From the NCBI RefSeq assembly GCF_014646515.1, contig NZ_BMNK01000001.1, forward strand, positions 662,745 to 726,744: a stretch of DNA of 64,000 bases. The letters run 5' to 3'. Position numbers and translations under genes: made by a program. Source of the DNA: Nonomuraea glycinis (GTDB lineage: Bacteria > Actinomycetota > Actinomycetes > Streptosporangiales > Streptosporangiaceae). Shown here one piece after another: positions 34,247 to 43,118 of the stretch; positions within the stretch are counted from its first letter, which is position 1; each line of letters opens with the position of its first letter. Below the pieces are notes generated by a model. That model saw nothing but the letters and a program-made list of their open reading frames with translations. It did not search any database and was not told where the DNA came from.

Positions 34247-34315
34247 AGAGAGAACGTTCTGTCTTGACAGCGCGCATGAACGTGCCATACTCAAACAAGA
34301 TAGAACGTTCGGTCT
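34247..34315 (+). promoter_or_regulatory. Promoter bracketed by two TetR-type operators (same layout as ohr)
   Basis: Box A AGAGAGAACGTTCTGTCT (34247-34264) and box B AGATAGAACGTTCGGTCT (34298-34315) are 51 bp apart. TTGACA (34264-34269) overlaps the end of box A. CATACT (34286-34291), after a 16-base spacer, is a good -10 before box B. Box B is identical to both ohr boxes. Confidence 0.82.
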
Positions 34316-34407
34316 TGTAGGGGGCTTTGGCGGCTTTCGCAGCACCGGGACTCTCGCGCCCGACGCCGAGCGTTCTTCCCCCTCGCCCCACCGTTGAAAG
34401 GATCATC

Positions 34408-34965
34408 GTGACCACCGTTGACTCACCCGCTACCAGCGGGATCGCGCAGGCTCTGCGCCGGCTGTACTTCGTGCGGTTCGGGTTCGCCATCGTCTGGGCG
34501 GCCTTGCTGGTCGTCACCGCGTCGCAGCTCGGGCCGCTCGGTATCGCCCTGATCGTCCTCTACCCCTTGTTCGACGTCGCCGCGGCGGTCGTGGACGCGC
34601 GCTCGTCCCGCACCACCGGCCCGGCCCGCGGACTGTACGTGAACATCGCGGTCAGCCTTCTCGCCGCCGCCGGCCTGGCCGTCGCCGGCACCTCCGGGGT
34701 GCCGGGGGTCCTGCGGGTGTGGGGCGTCTGGGCGATCGTCTCCGGGATCGTTCAGCTGATCGTGGGTGTCAGCCGGCGCTCGATGGGCGGCCAGTGGCCG
34801 ATGATCCTCAGTGGCGGCATCTCCGTGCTGGCCGGGTCGTCGTTCTACCTGGGCGCCTCCGCGCCGAATCCGATGCTGACCAACGTGGCCGGCTACGCGG
34901 TCCTCGGCGGCATCTTCTTCCTCGTCTCGGCGCTGCGCCTCGGCCGCGCCGCCAAGGGAAAGTGA
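34408..34965 (+). CDS. DUF308/HdeD-like integral membrane protein
   Basis: 185 residues with about six hydrophobic helices ([108 protein letters not shown]). The family is linked to acid or envelope stress in enterobacteria; the molecular role is unknown. GTG 34408 follows GAAAGGATC. It is controlled by the double TetR operator and ends one base before the flavin reductase start, so the two form an operon sharing regulation with ohr. Confidence 0.83.
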   Translation: MTTVDSPATSGIAQALRRLYFVRFGFAIVWAALLVVTASQLGPLGIALIVLYPLFDVAAAVVDARSSRTTGPARGLYVNIAVSLLAAAGLAVAGTSGVPGVLRVWGVWAIVSGIVQLIVGVSRRSMGGQWPMILSGGISVLAGSSFYLGASAPNPMLTNVAGYAVLGGIFFLVSALRLGRAAKGK

Positions 34966-34966
34966 C

Positions 34967-36406
34967 ATGGACGCCACTACGTACGACGTCATCGTCATCG
35001 GTGCGGGCCCGGTCGGGGAGAACGTCGCCGACCGGGTGGTGCAGGGCGGTCTGAGCGCCGCCATCGTCGAGCGGGAGCTGGTCGGAGGTGAGTGCTCCTA
35101 CTGGGCGTGCATGCCGACCAAGGCGTTACTGCGGAGCGCGGCGGCGCTCCGGGCGGCCCGGCAGGTGCCCGGCGCACGCGAGGCGGTCACGGGTGACCTG
35201 GACGTGGCCGCCGTCCTCCACCGTCGCGACTCCTTCGCCTCACAGTGGAAGGACGACGGGCAGGTCGCCTGGCTGGAGCAGGTGGGGATTCCGCTTCACC
35301 GCGGACAGGGGCGGATCACGTCCGCCCGGACCGTCGAGGTGACCGGCGACAACGCCGTCAAGACCACCCTGACCGCGCGGCACGCCGTCGTCATCGCGAC
35401 CGGAAGCGGCGCGCTGGTCCCGGACCTCGCCGGTCTGCGCGAGGCGGCGCCGTGGACGAGCCGGGAGGCGGTCGCCGCGACCGCGGTTCCCCGCAGGCTC
35501 GCCATCATCGGCGGTGGCGTGGTGGCGGCCGAGATGGCGACCGCGTTCGCCGCGCTCGGCGCCTCGGTGACGATGCTGGCTCGTGACGGTGTGCTGCCCC
35601 TGGCGGAGCCGTTCGCCGGCGAACGGGTCATCGAGTCGCTGCGCGACGCGGGTGTCTCGGTCCGGCTCGGCGCGGAGGCCGGATCCGTGCAGCGCGACGA
35701 CGACGGCACGGTGCACGTCACCCTCACCGACGGCGGGCAGATCGAGGCCGACGAACTCCTCGTCGCGGTCGGCCGTACCCCGAACACCCAGGACATCGGG
35801 CTGGACCACGTCGGCCTGACGCCGGGCGCCTGGCTCGCGGTCGACGACACGATGCGGGTCGTCGGGCCGGACGGCGCGCCGATCGATGACGGGTGGCTCT
35901 ACGCCGCCGGGGACGTGAACCGGCGCGTGCTGCTCACCCACCAGGGCAAATACCAGGCTCGGGCCGTGGGGGACGTCATCGTGGCGCGCGCGAAGGGCGA
36001 AGCGGTCGAGGATGGCCGGTGGGGCCGGCACGCGGCGACGGCCGACGAGCGCGCGGTCCCTCAGGTGGTCTTCACCGAGCCGGAGATCGCTTCGGTGGGA
36101 CTGACCGCCGCGGCCGCCGAGGCCGCCGGACTGCGGATCCGGGTCATCGACTACGACCTGGGCGCCATCGCCGGCGCCGCCCTGCACGCCGACGGATACC
36201 GGGGCGACGCCCGGATGGTCGTCGACGAGGACCGGAAGGTGATCGTCGGCTTCACGCTCGCCGGCCCGGACGTCGCGGAGCTGCTGCACGCGGCGACGAT
36301 CGCCGTGGTCGGCGAGGTGCCCCTGGACCGGCTGTGGCACGCGGTCCCGGCCTATCCCACGGTCAGCGAGGTCTGGCTGCGGCTGCTGGAAGCCTACGGC
36401 CGCTGA
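34967..36406 (+). CDS. FAD-dependent pyridine-nucleotide disulfide oxidoreductase
   Basis: 479 residues. FAD site [20 protein letters not shown]; redox pair Cys43-x4-Cys48 in [20 protein letters not shown](P) site [26 protein letters not shown]; second FAD motif [11 protein letters not shown]-terminal His in [13 protein letters not shown]. This is the lipoamide dehydrogenase/mercuric reductase/mycothione reductase superfamily. The pair spacing fits lipoamide or mycothiol disulfide reductases; no vicinal Cys pair typical of MerA is seen at the C-terminus. Co-regulation with ohr suggests a thiol/redox stress role. Confidence 0.9.
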   Translation: MDATTYDVIVIGAGPVGENVADRVVQGGLSAAIVERELVGGECSYWACMPTKALLRSAAALRAARQVPGAREAVTGDLDVAAVLHRRDSFASQWKDDGQVAWLEQVGIPLHRGQGRITSARTVEVTGDNAVKTTLTARHAVVIATGSGALVPDLAGLREAAPWTSREAVAATAVPRRLAIIGGGVVAAEMATAFAALGASVTMLARDGVLPLAEPFAGERVIESLRDAGVSVRLGAEAGSVQRDDDGTVHVTLTDGGQIEADELLVAVGRTPNTQDIGLDHVGLTPGAWLAVDDTMRVVGPDGAPIDDGWLYAAGDVNRRVLLTHQGKYQARAVGDVIVARAKGEAVEDGRWGRHAATADERAVPQVVFTEPEIASVGLTAAAAEAAGLRIRVIDYDLGAIAGAALHADGYRGDARMVVDEDRKVIVGFTLAGPDVAELLHAATIAVVGEVPLDRLWHAVPAYPTVSEVWLRLLEAYGR

Positions 36407-36497
36407 CCGGCCGGGCTGAGTGCCTGTTCCGCGCTCGCCGGCTTCCGACGAACGCGGGCAGCTGAGCCCGCGCCCCTGGCCCGACGCCGCCGACCTC

Positions 36498-36520
36498 TGT
36501 ATAGTGAGCGTTACATACAC
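36498..36520 (+). promoter_or_regulatory. Catabolic promoter/operator motif, copy 2
   Basis: TGTATAGTGAGCGTTACATA plus CAC, 17 bp before the hydrolase/dioxygenase operon start. Matches copy 1 (25700-25722) at 19 of 23 positions. AGCGTT here is the exact reverse complement of AACGCT in copy 1, which suggests binding by a symmetric dimer. Confidence 0.65.
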
Positions 36521-36536
36521 AGGAGGCGTCAGAGCG

Positions 36537-37352
36537 ATGAGCACGTTGGATGTTGGGGACGCGCGGCTGGCCTACACCGACGTCGGGTCGGGCACCCCGG
36601 TCGTGTGGCTGCACGGCTCGGGGCCGGGGGCCACGGGCATGAGCAATTTCGGCGGCAACCTGCCGGCCTTCGAGGATTATCGGAACATCGTGGTGGACCT
36701 CCCTGGGTGGGGAAGCTCCCCGCGGCCCGCGACGGACGAGCCGCTGATCTTCCACGCGGCGGAACGGGTGAGCCGCGCGCTGACGGCTCTCGGGATCGAA
36801 CGCGCCCACCTGGTGGGGAACTCCTACGGCGGCGCCGTCGCGATGCGCATGGCGATGCGCCATCCCGACCGGGTGGACCGGCTCGTCCTCATGGCCCCGG
36901 GCGGAGTTCTCCCGGTGGACGCGCCGGCGTGGCCGATCGGGCTCGACCGCCTCTTCGCCTATATGGCGGCCGAGAAGCCGTCGCGTGCCGCGATGGCCGA
37001 GTTCGTGCGGCTGATGGTGTTCGACGAGACCCTGGCGACCGAGTCCCTCATCGACGAGCGGTACGAGTCGAGCCTCCGGGCCCACCCCGAACTGCCGATT
37101 CCCCCGAACTTCGGCGACCTGACCCCGGACCTGGCCCTCATCGCCGCCCCCACGCTGCTCGTCTGGGGGCGGGAGGACCAGACCGTTCCGCTGACCTGGG
37201 CGCCCAAGATCCTTGAGGGCATACCCAACGCGGAGCTCCGCGTGCTGCCGCACTGCCGGCACTGGGTGCAGTACGAGCGCGCACCCGAGTTCAACCACAT
37301 TGTTCGCGAGTTTCTGCAGGGCGGAGCAGCCGCCGCCCCATCGGAGGGATGA
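36537..37352 (+). CDS. Alpha/beta hydrolase, meta-cleavage product hydrolase
   Basis: 271 residues. HGSGPGATGMSNFGGN oxyanion region, nucleophile Ser in GNSYGGAVA, Asp in WGREDQTVP and His in CRHWVQYERAP. The HGSGPGA signature and the pairing with an extradiol dioxygenase 4 bp downstream identify a C-C hydrolase of the MhpC/BphD/HsaD type that cleaves the ring-opened dienoate. ATG 36537 has AGGAGG 11 bases upstream. It is the first gene after the catabolic promoter motif. Confidence 0.9.
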   Translation: MSTLDVGDARLAYTDVGSGTPVVWLHGSGPGATGMSNFGGNLPAFEDYRNIVVDLPGWGSSPRPATDEPLIFHAAERVSRALTALGIERAHLVGNSYGGAVAMRMAMRHPDRVDRLVLMAPGGVLPVDAPAWPIGLDRLFAYMAAEKPSRAAMAEFVRLMVFDETLATESLIDERYESSLRAHPELPIPPNFGDLTPDLALIAAPTLLVWGREDQTVPLTWAPKILEGIPNAELRVLPHCRHWVQYERAPEFNHIVREFLQGGAAAAPSEG

Positions 37353-37356
37353 CACC

Positions 37357-38211
37357 GTGGGTATCCGCAAGCTGGGTTACGTCGGACTCAACGTCACAGA
37401 CGTCGACGCCTGGACCGACCTGCTCGGGCGCACCCTGGGCATCGGTGTCACCCGAGTGAAGTTCGGCACGGACGAAGTCGCTCTGGCGGAACTCGACGAG
37501 TTCAAATACCGCGTGGCCCTTTACCCGTCCACCCAGGACAGCCCGCACGAGCTGGGCTGGATCGTCGATTCGCCGCGCGAGCTCGACAGGCTCAGCCAAC
37601 GGCTGACGGACGCCGGCTTCGCCGTCGAGGACGGCTCCCCGGAAGAGGTGGAGCTGCGCGGCGCCACCCGTCTCCGCTGGTTCACCGACCCGGTCGGTTA
37701 CCGCGTGGAACTGGCGGTCGGTGAGGCCAAGGCGCGCCGGGACGGTCCGCTTCACGGCACGACCGGTCTCGGCCACTTCGTCCTGGCCAGCCCGAAGCTC
37801 GACGAGCTCCGCGAGCTCTACGAGTCGGTGCTCGAGTTCAAACTGACCGATTACCGGGCCCCCGGCCTGTTCTTCTTCCGCTGCAACCCCACCCACCACA
37901 GCATCGCGCTCGCGAAGGCGGACGCGCCGTCGATCCACCACCTCGAGTTCGAACACGGCTCGATCGACGACGTCGGGCGCGCGTACGACCGGGCCAAGTC
38001 CAACGGGGTGCCGATCTCGATCAGCCTCGGCCGGCACATGAACGACAAGGCGATCTCGTTCTACGTGCGCAACCCCAGCGGGTTCCATCTCGAGATCGGC
38101 TGCGGCGGAATCGACGTGGGCGAGGACTGGACGCCGCACGACTTCGGGGTCTCGGACGTCTGGGGACACCACCACGCCGACGCCAATCCGTTCGCTTCGC
38201 CGAAGTCCTGA
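37357..38211 (+). CDS. Type I extradiol ring-cleavage dioxygenase (BphC/HsaC-like)
   Basis: 284 residues made of two VOC modules. The active C-terminal module has metal ligands His140 (TGLGHFVLAS), His195 (SIHHLEFEHG) and Glu246 (GFHLEIG), plus candidate catalytic residues His227 (GRHMND) and Tyr236 (FYVRNPSGF). It should cleave a catechol adjacent to its hydroxyls using Fe(II) and O2. GTG 37357 follows GGAGGG. It is paired with the upstream hydrolase and probably receives catechol made by the monooxygenase at 28022-29653. A double hairpin follows. Confidence 0.92.
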   Translation: MGIRKLGYVGLNVTDVDAWTDLLGRTLGIGVTRVKFGTDEVALAELDEFKYRVALYPSTQDSPHELGWIVDSPRELDRLSQRLTDAGFAVEDGSPEEVELRGATRLRWFTDPVGYRVELAVGEAKARRDGPLHGTTGLGHFVLASPKLDELRELYESVLEFKLTDYRAPGLFFFRCNPTHHSIALAKADAPSIHHLEFEHGSIDDVGRAYDRAKSNGVPISISLGRHMNDKAISFYVRNPSGFHLEIGCGGIDVGEDWTPHDFGVSDVWGHHHADANPFASPKS

Positions 38212-38218
38212 CCGGCCA

Positions 38219-38281
38219 CGCCTCCTTTCCGAGAGGCGGGGCTTGGGAGAACCCCGCGCAGGCCCCTTCCGTGGGTTCTCC
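38219..38281. terminator. Two hairpins between convergent genes
   Basis: CGCCTC-N8-GAGGCG (38219-38238) and GGAGAACCC-N18-GGGTTCTCC (38246-38281) lie between the dioxygenase stop and the convergent SDR stop. Probably terminates both transcripts. Confidence 0.65.
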
Positions 38282-38303
38282 TCGAAGCGCGTACGGGGGC
38301 GGC

Positions 38304-39077
38304 TCAGACCACGGGGATGATGCCGCCGTCGACCCGGAACTGAGCCCCGGTGAGCCATTTGGCGCGCCCGGAAGCGAGGAACGCGATCATCTCCGCGACG
38401 TCCTCGGGTTCGCCGGGGCGCCCCATCGGCACCTTCAGATGGTCCACGATCTGCTGCTTGACCTCGTCGACGCCCACGCCTTGGAGGTCGGCCAGCTGCT
38501 GAAGATGGTCGACCGCGCCCTCGGTGACGACGAAGCCCGGCAGAACGCACACCACGCGTACGCCGTACTCGCCCACCGCCGTCGCCAGCTCGCGGCTGTA
38601 GGCGTTGAGCGCCGCCTTCGATGCCGCGTACGACGCCTCGGCGGACTGAGGGAGGTGGCTGGCGATGGAGGAGACGTGCACCACGACGCCGGAGCCACGC
38701 TCGACCATCCCGGGAACCAGGGCCCGGTCGAGCCGGACCGCGCTGAGCAGGTTCATCTCCAGGTCGGCGAGCCAGGACGCGTCCGACCGTTTCAGGGTGG
38801 GCATCGGTGCGGTCGCGGCTCCGGCGTTGTCGACCAGGACGTCGATGCCTCCGACGCTGTCCACCACGCGCCGGCCGAGCTCCGCCGCCCCCTCCTCGGA
38901 GCGCAGGTCGGCGGGGATGAAGGTGGCGGGCAGGTCCGCCGGGGGCGGTGTTCGCGAGGCCGTCAGCACGGTGGCGCCGGCGGCGGCGAAGCGGCGAGCC
39001 GTCGCCTCCCCGAGCCCCCGGCTGCCGCCGGTCACCAGCACTCGCAGGCCGGGAAGCTTCTCGTGCTCGATCGTCAT
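38304..39077 (-). CDS. Short-chain dehydrogenase/reductase (SDR)
   Basis: 257 residues. Cofactor motif RVLVTGGSRGLGEATARRFAAAG (TGxxxGxG), DVLVDNAGAAT, Ser in VHVSSIASHLP, and the Tyr-x3-Lys pair in ASYAASKAALNAYSRELA. A classical NAD(P)-dependent oxidoreductase; substrate unknown. ATG 39077 has AAGGAG 8 bases upstream. It is divergent from a TetR gene across a 53-bp imperfect palindrome, so it is the probable target of that repressor. Confidence 0.92.
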   Translation of the reverse strand: MTIEHEKLPGLRVLVTGGSRGLGEATARRFAAAGATVLTASRTPPPADLPATFIPADLRSEEGAAELGRRVVDSVGGIDVLVDNAGAATAPMPTLKRSDASWLADLEMNLLSAVRLDRALVPGMVERGSGVVVHVSSIASHLPQSAEASYAASKAALNAYSRELATAVGEYGVRVVCVLPGFVVTEGAVDHLQQLADLQGVGVDEVKQQIVDHLKVPMGRPGEPEDVAEMIAFLASGRAKWLTGAQFRVDGGIIPVV

Positions 39078-39094
39078 GGTTGTACTCCTTCGGT

Positions 39095-39147
39095 AAGGTG
39101 AACCCGACTCCGGTAACTGTACACACAAACGGAGTCCGATTCACCTT
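39095..39147. promoter_or_regulatory. 53-bp imperfect palindrome between SDR and TetR 3 genes
   Basis: Centred on 39121, with arms AAGGTGAA (39095-39102)/TTCACCTT (39140-39147) and GACTCCG (39106-39112)/CGGAGTC (39130-39136), symmetric about the same centre. A likely divergent TetR operator covering both promoters. Confidence 0.78.
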
Positions 39148-39158
39148 ATGGAGGACCG

Positions 39159-39731
39159 TTGTCGTCATCACGTCCACTGCGCGCCGATGCCCGCCGCAAC
39201 CGCGAAGCACTCCTGGTCGCGGCGCGTGAGGCGCTCCTCGCCGACGAGGATGCCCACGTGGAGGAGATCGCCCGGCGAGCCGGTGTGGCCGTCGGCACGC
39301 TGTACCGCCATTTCGAGACGCGTGAGGCGCTCGTCGCGGAGGTGTACCGCCAGGAGGTCGCCGAGCTCTGCGCGACCCCCGCCCGGCTGCTCACGCGACA
39401 CGCCCCGGACGAAGCGCTGCGCACCTTCCTGCTGCTGCTCGTGGAGCATGCGGCCGTGGGCAGAGGGATGGGTGAGGCGCTGGAGAGCATCATGGCGACC
39501 GATTCGCCGGTCTTCGACGACGCGCGCGACGAGATGGCCCGCGCCCTCGACGAACTTCTCGCCGCAGGCGTCGCGGCCGGCCTCGTCCGCGGCGGCATGA
39601 GCGGGCGCGTCGTGCTGCGCGCCCTCGGCGGCATCTGCGGCCTGCGCGCCAAAGGCTGGAAGGACGACGCGCTGCGCATCGTCACGATCCTGTACGACGG
39701 GCTGCGCTACGGCGCGGCGAAGCGTGGCTAG
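39159..39731 (+). CDS. TetR/AcrR family transcriptional regulator 3
   Basis: 190 residues. DNA-binding domain RADARRNREALLVAAREALLADEDAHVEEIARRAGVAVGTLYRHFETREALVAEVY. Begins at TTG 39159, with GGAGG 4 bases upstream; the ATG at 39148 is out of frame. Divergent from the SDR across a large palindrome and probably represses both itself and the SDR. The last 4 bases overlap the convergent AraC gene. Confidence 0.87.
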   Translation: MSSSRPLRADARRNREALLVAAREALLADEDAHVEEIARRAGVAVGTLYRHFETREALVAEVYRQEVAELCATPARLLTRHAPDEALRTFLLLLVEHAAVGRGMGEALESIMATDSPVFDDARDEMARALDELLAAGVAAGLVRGGMSGRVVLRALGGICGLRAKGWKDDALRIVTILYDGLRYGAAKRG

Positions 39732-40450
39732 GAGGCCGAGGTGGAGCGGTAGGAGCCGGGAGTCTGGCCCATGGTGCGGGCGAAGATGTCGACGAAGGCA
39801 CTGGTCGTGGCCCATCCGCAGAGGTGCGCTGTCTCGGTGACGGTGGCGCCCTCGGCGAGGCGGATCATCGCGTGGATGATGCGCGCGTTCGTACGCCATT
39901 GAGGGTAGGTAGTTCCGAATTCGGTGCGGAACAGGCGCGCGAGGGTGCGTTCGCTGGCATTGACCTGCCGGGACAGCCAGGCGATGGTCCGGGGCCGGCT
40001 GAGGTCGTCGAGGACGAGGCGGCAGGCGTACGCGAGTCGCGGATCGTGGGCGCTGGGCAGGGTGAGGGCGCGGACGTCGGCTCGGCGCAACCGATCGCCG
40101 AGCACGGCACGAATGCGATGGATCTCCCCGGCGGTGAGCTCCGGTTCGGTGCAGGCGATGAGGAGCTCACGCAGCAGGGCCGAGACGGCGACGACGGTCG
40201 GCGAATCACCGGGGAGCGGAGGGTCCTGGACCGGGAACATCAGCGTGTGGGCGATGGTGTCGCCGTAGGCCTGGTGCTCATGCCAGGCGGCGGCGGGGAC
40301 CCAGACCGCGCGATCCGCGCAAGCCACCCACGCCCCATGCTCGGTCTGTACGGCGAGGACTCCACGAGCGACGTAGATGAGCTGGTGGTCGTCATGCCGA
40401 TGCCCGTGGATCACTTCCCCGGGCACGTGATGATGGCGGCTTTGCAACAT
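39728..40450 (-). CDS. AraC family transcriptional regulator with N-terminal cupin
   Basis: 240 residues. The N-terminal cupin (GEVIHGHRHDDHQLIYVARGVLAV) may sense a small molecule. The C-terminal AraC double helix-turn-helix covers RTIAWLSRQVNASERTLARLFRTEFGTTYPQWRTNARIIHAMIRLAEGATVTETAHLCGWATTSAFVDIFARTMGQTPGSYR. It is divergent from an MFS exporter across only 54 bp, the common arrangement for a regulator and the transporter it controls. Confidence 0.9.
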   Translation of the reverse strand: MLQSRHHHVPGEVIHGHRHDDHQLIYVARGVLAVQTEHGAWVACADRAVWVPAAAWHEHQAYGDTIAHTLMFPVQDPPLPGDSPTVVAVSALLRELLIACTEPELTAGEIHRIRAVLGDRLRRADVRALTLPSAHDPRLAYACRLVLDDLSRPRTIAWLSRQVNASERTLARLFRTEFGTTYPQWRTNARIIHAMIRLAEGATVTETAHLCGWATTSAFVDIFARTMGQTPGSYRSTSAS

Positions 40451-40504
40451 ATCTAGTCAGATTATCGGAAGCGCAACCCTCCCCGCGGGCGAGAACGTCA
40501 ATGC

Positions 40505-41764
40505 ATGAACCGTTTCGGGAGCCTTCGGCAGGCGATCGTCGACACGCGGCCCCTGGCTTTTCCGGCTTACCGCCGCACCTTCCTCGGGCAGGCGGCGGCC
40601 GTCATCGGAACGACGGTGACGCGGGTCGCCGTCCCCGTCCAGGTCTATTCGATCTCGGGTTCGTCCCTGGACGTCGGCCTCGTGGGTTTGGCGATGCTCG
40701 TCCCGATGGTCGTCTTCGGTCTCTACGGCGGAGCTCTCGCCGACCTGGCCGACCGGCGGCTGCTCTACCTCTGCTCGTCCGCCCTGACCTGGGCCGGAAC
40801 GCTCGCTCTGCTGCCGCAGGCCGCTCTCGGCGTGCAGTCCGTGGGGCTGATCCTCGTGCTGGTCGCCGTCCAATCCGCCGGTTTCGCGGTCTCCGCGTCC
40901 GTTCGCGGCGCCATCATCCCCGCGCTCGTGCCTGTCGAGCTGATCCCGGCGGCCAACGCACTCACCTACACCGCCGGCAACGTCGGGCAGGTCCTCGGCC
41001 CGCTCATCGCCGGTGCGCTGATCATGCTTCCGAACGGCTTCGCGTACGCCTACGGCATCGATGCGCTGCTGTTCACCGCAGCGCTCTACGCCGTCTTCCG
41101 GCTGCCACCGCTGCCCCGAGCCGCGCTCGCACCCGGGGGGCGCATCGGCATCCGAGCCGTCATCGACGGCCTGCGCTTCCTCGGTGGCAAGCCCGTTCTG
41201 CTCATGGCGTTCATGGTCGACATCATCGCCATGCTGTTCGCCATGCCGGAGGCGCTCTTCCCCGAAGCCGCCGCCACGCGTTTCCATGGCGGCGTCGGCC
41301 TCCTGTACGCGTCGATCGCCACCGGATCGCTGCTCGCCGGGCTCGTCAGCGGATGGATCGGCCGAGTGCGACGCCAGGGTGTCGCACTCACCATCGCCGT
41401 GGCCCTGTGGTCCGCCGCCATCGCCTTCGCCGGAATCACCCACACCCTCTGGTTCACCGTCCCGCTGCTCGTCCTCGCCGGCGGAGCCGACCTCGTCAGC
41501 GCCGTCTACCGGCAGACCATCCTGCAGACCTACGTGCCCGACCACATGCGCGGGCGTATGCAAGGCGTCTACACCGTCGTTGTCGCCGGCGGCCCCGGCA
41601 TGGGCGACCTCCGAGCCGGAATCATGGCCTCGGCCATGGGCCTCACCATCGCATGGTCGGGAACGGCCATCCTCGGCCTCGTGATCGTCCTCATCGCGGC
41701 CATCGCCGTCCGGCCCTTCTGGCACTACGCGACGCAGGCCGATTTGCCTAAAAGTATTAGGTAA
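40505..41764 (+). CDS. MFS transporter (EntS/multidrug efflux type)
   Basis: 419 residues, about 12 membrane helices. Signature LADLADRRLLYLCSS after helix 2, LIPAANALTYTAGNVGQVLGPLIAGALI and YVPDHMRGRMQGVYTVVVAGGPGMGDLRAG, as in the EntS/macrolide-efflux-like branch of MFS. It probably exports a drug or siderophore-like compound. Divergent from the AraC regulator and likely its target. The region just after its stop is unusually AT-rich for this window. Confidence 0.88.
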   Translation: MNRFGSLRQAIVDTRPLAFPAYRRTFLGQAAAVIGTTVTRVAVPVQVYSISGSSLDVGLVGLAMLVPMVVFGLYGGALADLADRRLLYLCSSALTWAGTLALLPQAALGVQSVGLILVLVAVQSAGFAVSASVRGAIIPALVPVELIPAANALTYTAGNVGQVLGPLIAGALIMLPNGFAYAYGIDALLFTAALYAVFRLPPLPRAALAPGGRIGIRAVIDGLRFLGGKPVLLMAFMVDIIAMLFAMPEALFPEAAATRFHGGVGLLYASIATGSLLAGLVSGWIGRVRRQGVALTIAVALWSAAIAFAGITHTLWFTVPLLVLAGGADLVSAVYRQTILQTYVPDHMRGRMQGVYTVVVAGGPGMGDLRAGIMASAMGLTIAWSGTAILGLVIVLIAAIAVRPFWHYATQADLPKSIR

Positions 41765-41815
41765 ATGCATAATAATATTAGTCTGATAGCGGAGATCTTG
41801 ACAGAGGCTGAGGCA

Positions 41816-42994
41816 ATGAACCCCGAGCAAGACTGGATCACCACACCTGTCACCGTGGACATCCTGCGCGGTCACCTCGACGTGGAGGCGACCGCGCACG
41901 GGCTGCTGCCGCATCGGCTGCCCGCCCGAGCTCGCCGGCAGATCCCGGACGACCAACTGGCCGTGGCCGAGGCCCAGCCCTCCGGCGTGCGGCTGGCTTT
42001 CCGCACCCGGGCCACGACCATCGAGCTGGACACGCTGCCGACCAAGCGGGTCTACCGGGGGTTCCCGGCCCCGGCGGACGGCGTGTACGACCTGCTGGTC
42101 GACGGCCGTCTCGCCGCCCAGGCCACGGTGGCCGGCGGAAACGTGCGCACGATCATCGACATGGTCACGCAGACCGCCGAGCTGACCGAGGGGCTCGCCG
42201 GCACCGCCCGGTTCACCGGCCTGCCGGCGCGGGACAAGGACGTCGAGATCTGGCTGCCGCACACGGAGATCACCGAGCTGATCGCCCTGCGCACCGATGC
42301 CCCCATCGAGCCGGCGCCGGACCGGGGGCGCAAGGTGTGGCTGCACCACGGCAGCTCCATCAGCCACGGCTCGAACGCCACCCACCCGAGCGCCATCTGG
42401 CCGGCCCTGGCAGCCGCCCAGGGCGGGGTGGAGCTGGTCAACCTGGGGTTCGGCGGCAGCGCGCTGCTGGACCCGTTCACCGCCCGTGCGATCCGGGACA
42501 CCCCTGCGGACCTGATCAGCCTGAAGATCGGCATCAATGTCGTCAACGGCGACGTGATGCGCCTGCGCGCCTTCACCCCTGCGGCGCACGGCTTCCTGGA
42601 CACCGTCCGCGAGGGGCATCCGACCACCCCGCTGCTGGTCGTGTCACCCATCCTGTGCCCGATCCAGGAGGACACCCCCGGCCCGCTCATGCCCGACTTC
42701 GACGGCCGGACCCTGCGGTTCAAGGCCACGGGCGATCCGGCCGATCGCGCCGCCGGGCGGCTGACGCTCAACGTCATCCGGGACGAGCTCGCCCGCATCG
42801 TCGAGCAGCGGGCGGCCGACGACCCGAACCTGCACTACCTCGACGGCCGCGACCTGTACGGCGAGAAGGACTACGCCGCGTTCCCGCTGCCCGACGAGGT
42901 CCATCCCGACCCCGCGGCGCACCGCCTTATCGGCGAGAACTTCGGGCGGCTCGCGTTCGGCGACGGCGGCCCCTTCGCCACCAGGACCCGCTGA
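41816..42994 (+). CDS. SGNH/GDSL hydrolase with N-terminal beta-sandwich
   Basis: 392 residues. An N-terminal jelly-roll-like region (about 1-165) precedes an SGNH domain: block I HHGSSISHGSNA (Ser nucleophile), block II NLGFGGSALLDP (Gly), block III IGINVVNG (Asn) and DEVHPDPAAH (Asp/His). Probably an esterase acting on acylated sugar or carbohydrate. No signal peptide is evident. ATG 41816 lies after GAGGCTGAGG; an ATG at 41765 sits in an AT-rich stretch that looks noncoding. Follows the MFS gene by 51 bp and may be expressed with it. Confidence 0.87.
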   Translation: MNPEQDWITTPVTVDILRGHLDVEATAHGLLPHRLPARARRQIPDDQLAVAEAQPSGVRLAFRTRATTIELDTLPTKRVYRGFPAPADGVYDLLVDGRLAAQATVAGGNVRTIIDMVTQTAELTEGLAGTARFTGLPARDKDVEIWLPHTEITELIALRTDAPIEPAPDRGRKVWLHHGSSISHGSNATHPSAIWPALAAAQGGVELVNLGFGGSALLDPFTARAIRDTPADLISLKIGINVVNGDVMRLRAFTPAAHGFLDTVREGHPTTPLLVVSPILCPIQEDTPGPLMPDFDGRTLRFKATGDPADRAAGRLTLNVIRDELARIVEQRAADDPNLHYLDGRDLYGEKDYAAFPLPDEVHPDPAAHRLIGENFGRLAFGDGGPFATRTR

Positions 42995-42999
42995 GCACC

Positions 43000-43102
43000 T
43001 CGGCCGGACCGCGGCAAGGTGCCCAAGCCCCAGATCGGCCGGACCGCGGCAAGATGTCCAGGACCCACATCGGCCCGACCGCGGCAAGGTGCCCAAGGCC
43101 AT
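43000..43102. repeat. 35-bp tandem repeat, three copies, after the SGNH gene
   Basis: Units begin at 43000, 43035 and 43070, each starting TCGGCCGGACCGCGGCAAGR or a one-base variant (copy 3 has TCGGCCCGACC). They fill the spacer between the convergent SGNH and lipoprotein genes. No coding role is supported. Confidence 0.85.
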
Positions 43103-43118
43103 GGCGATGCCGCTGCCG

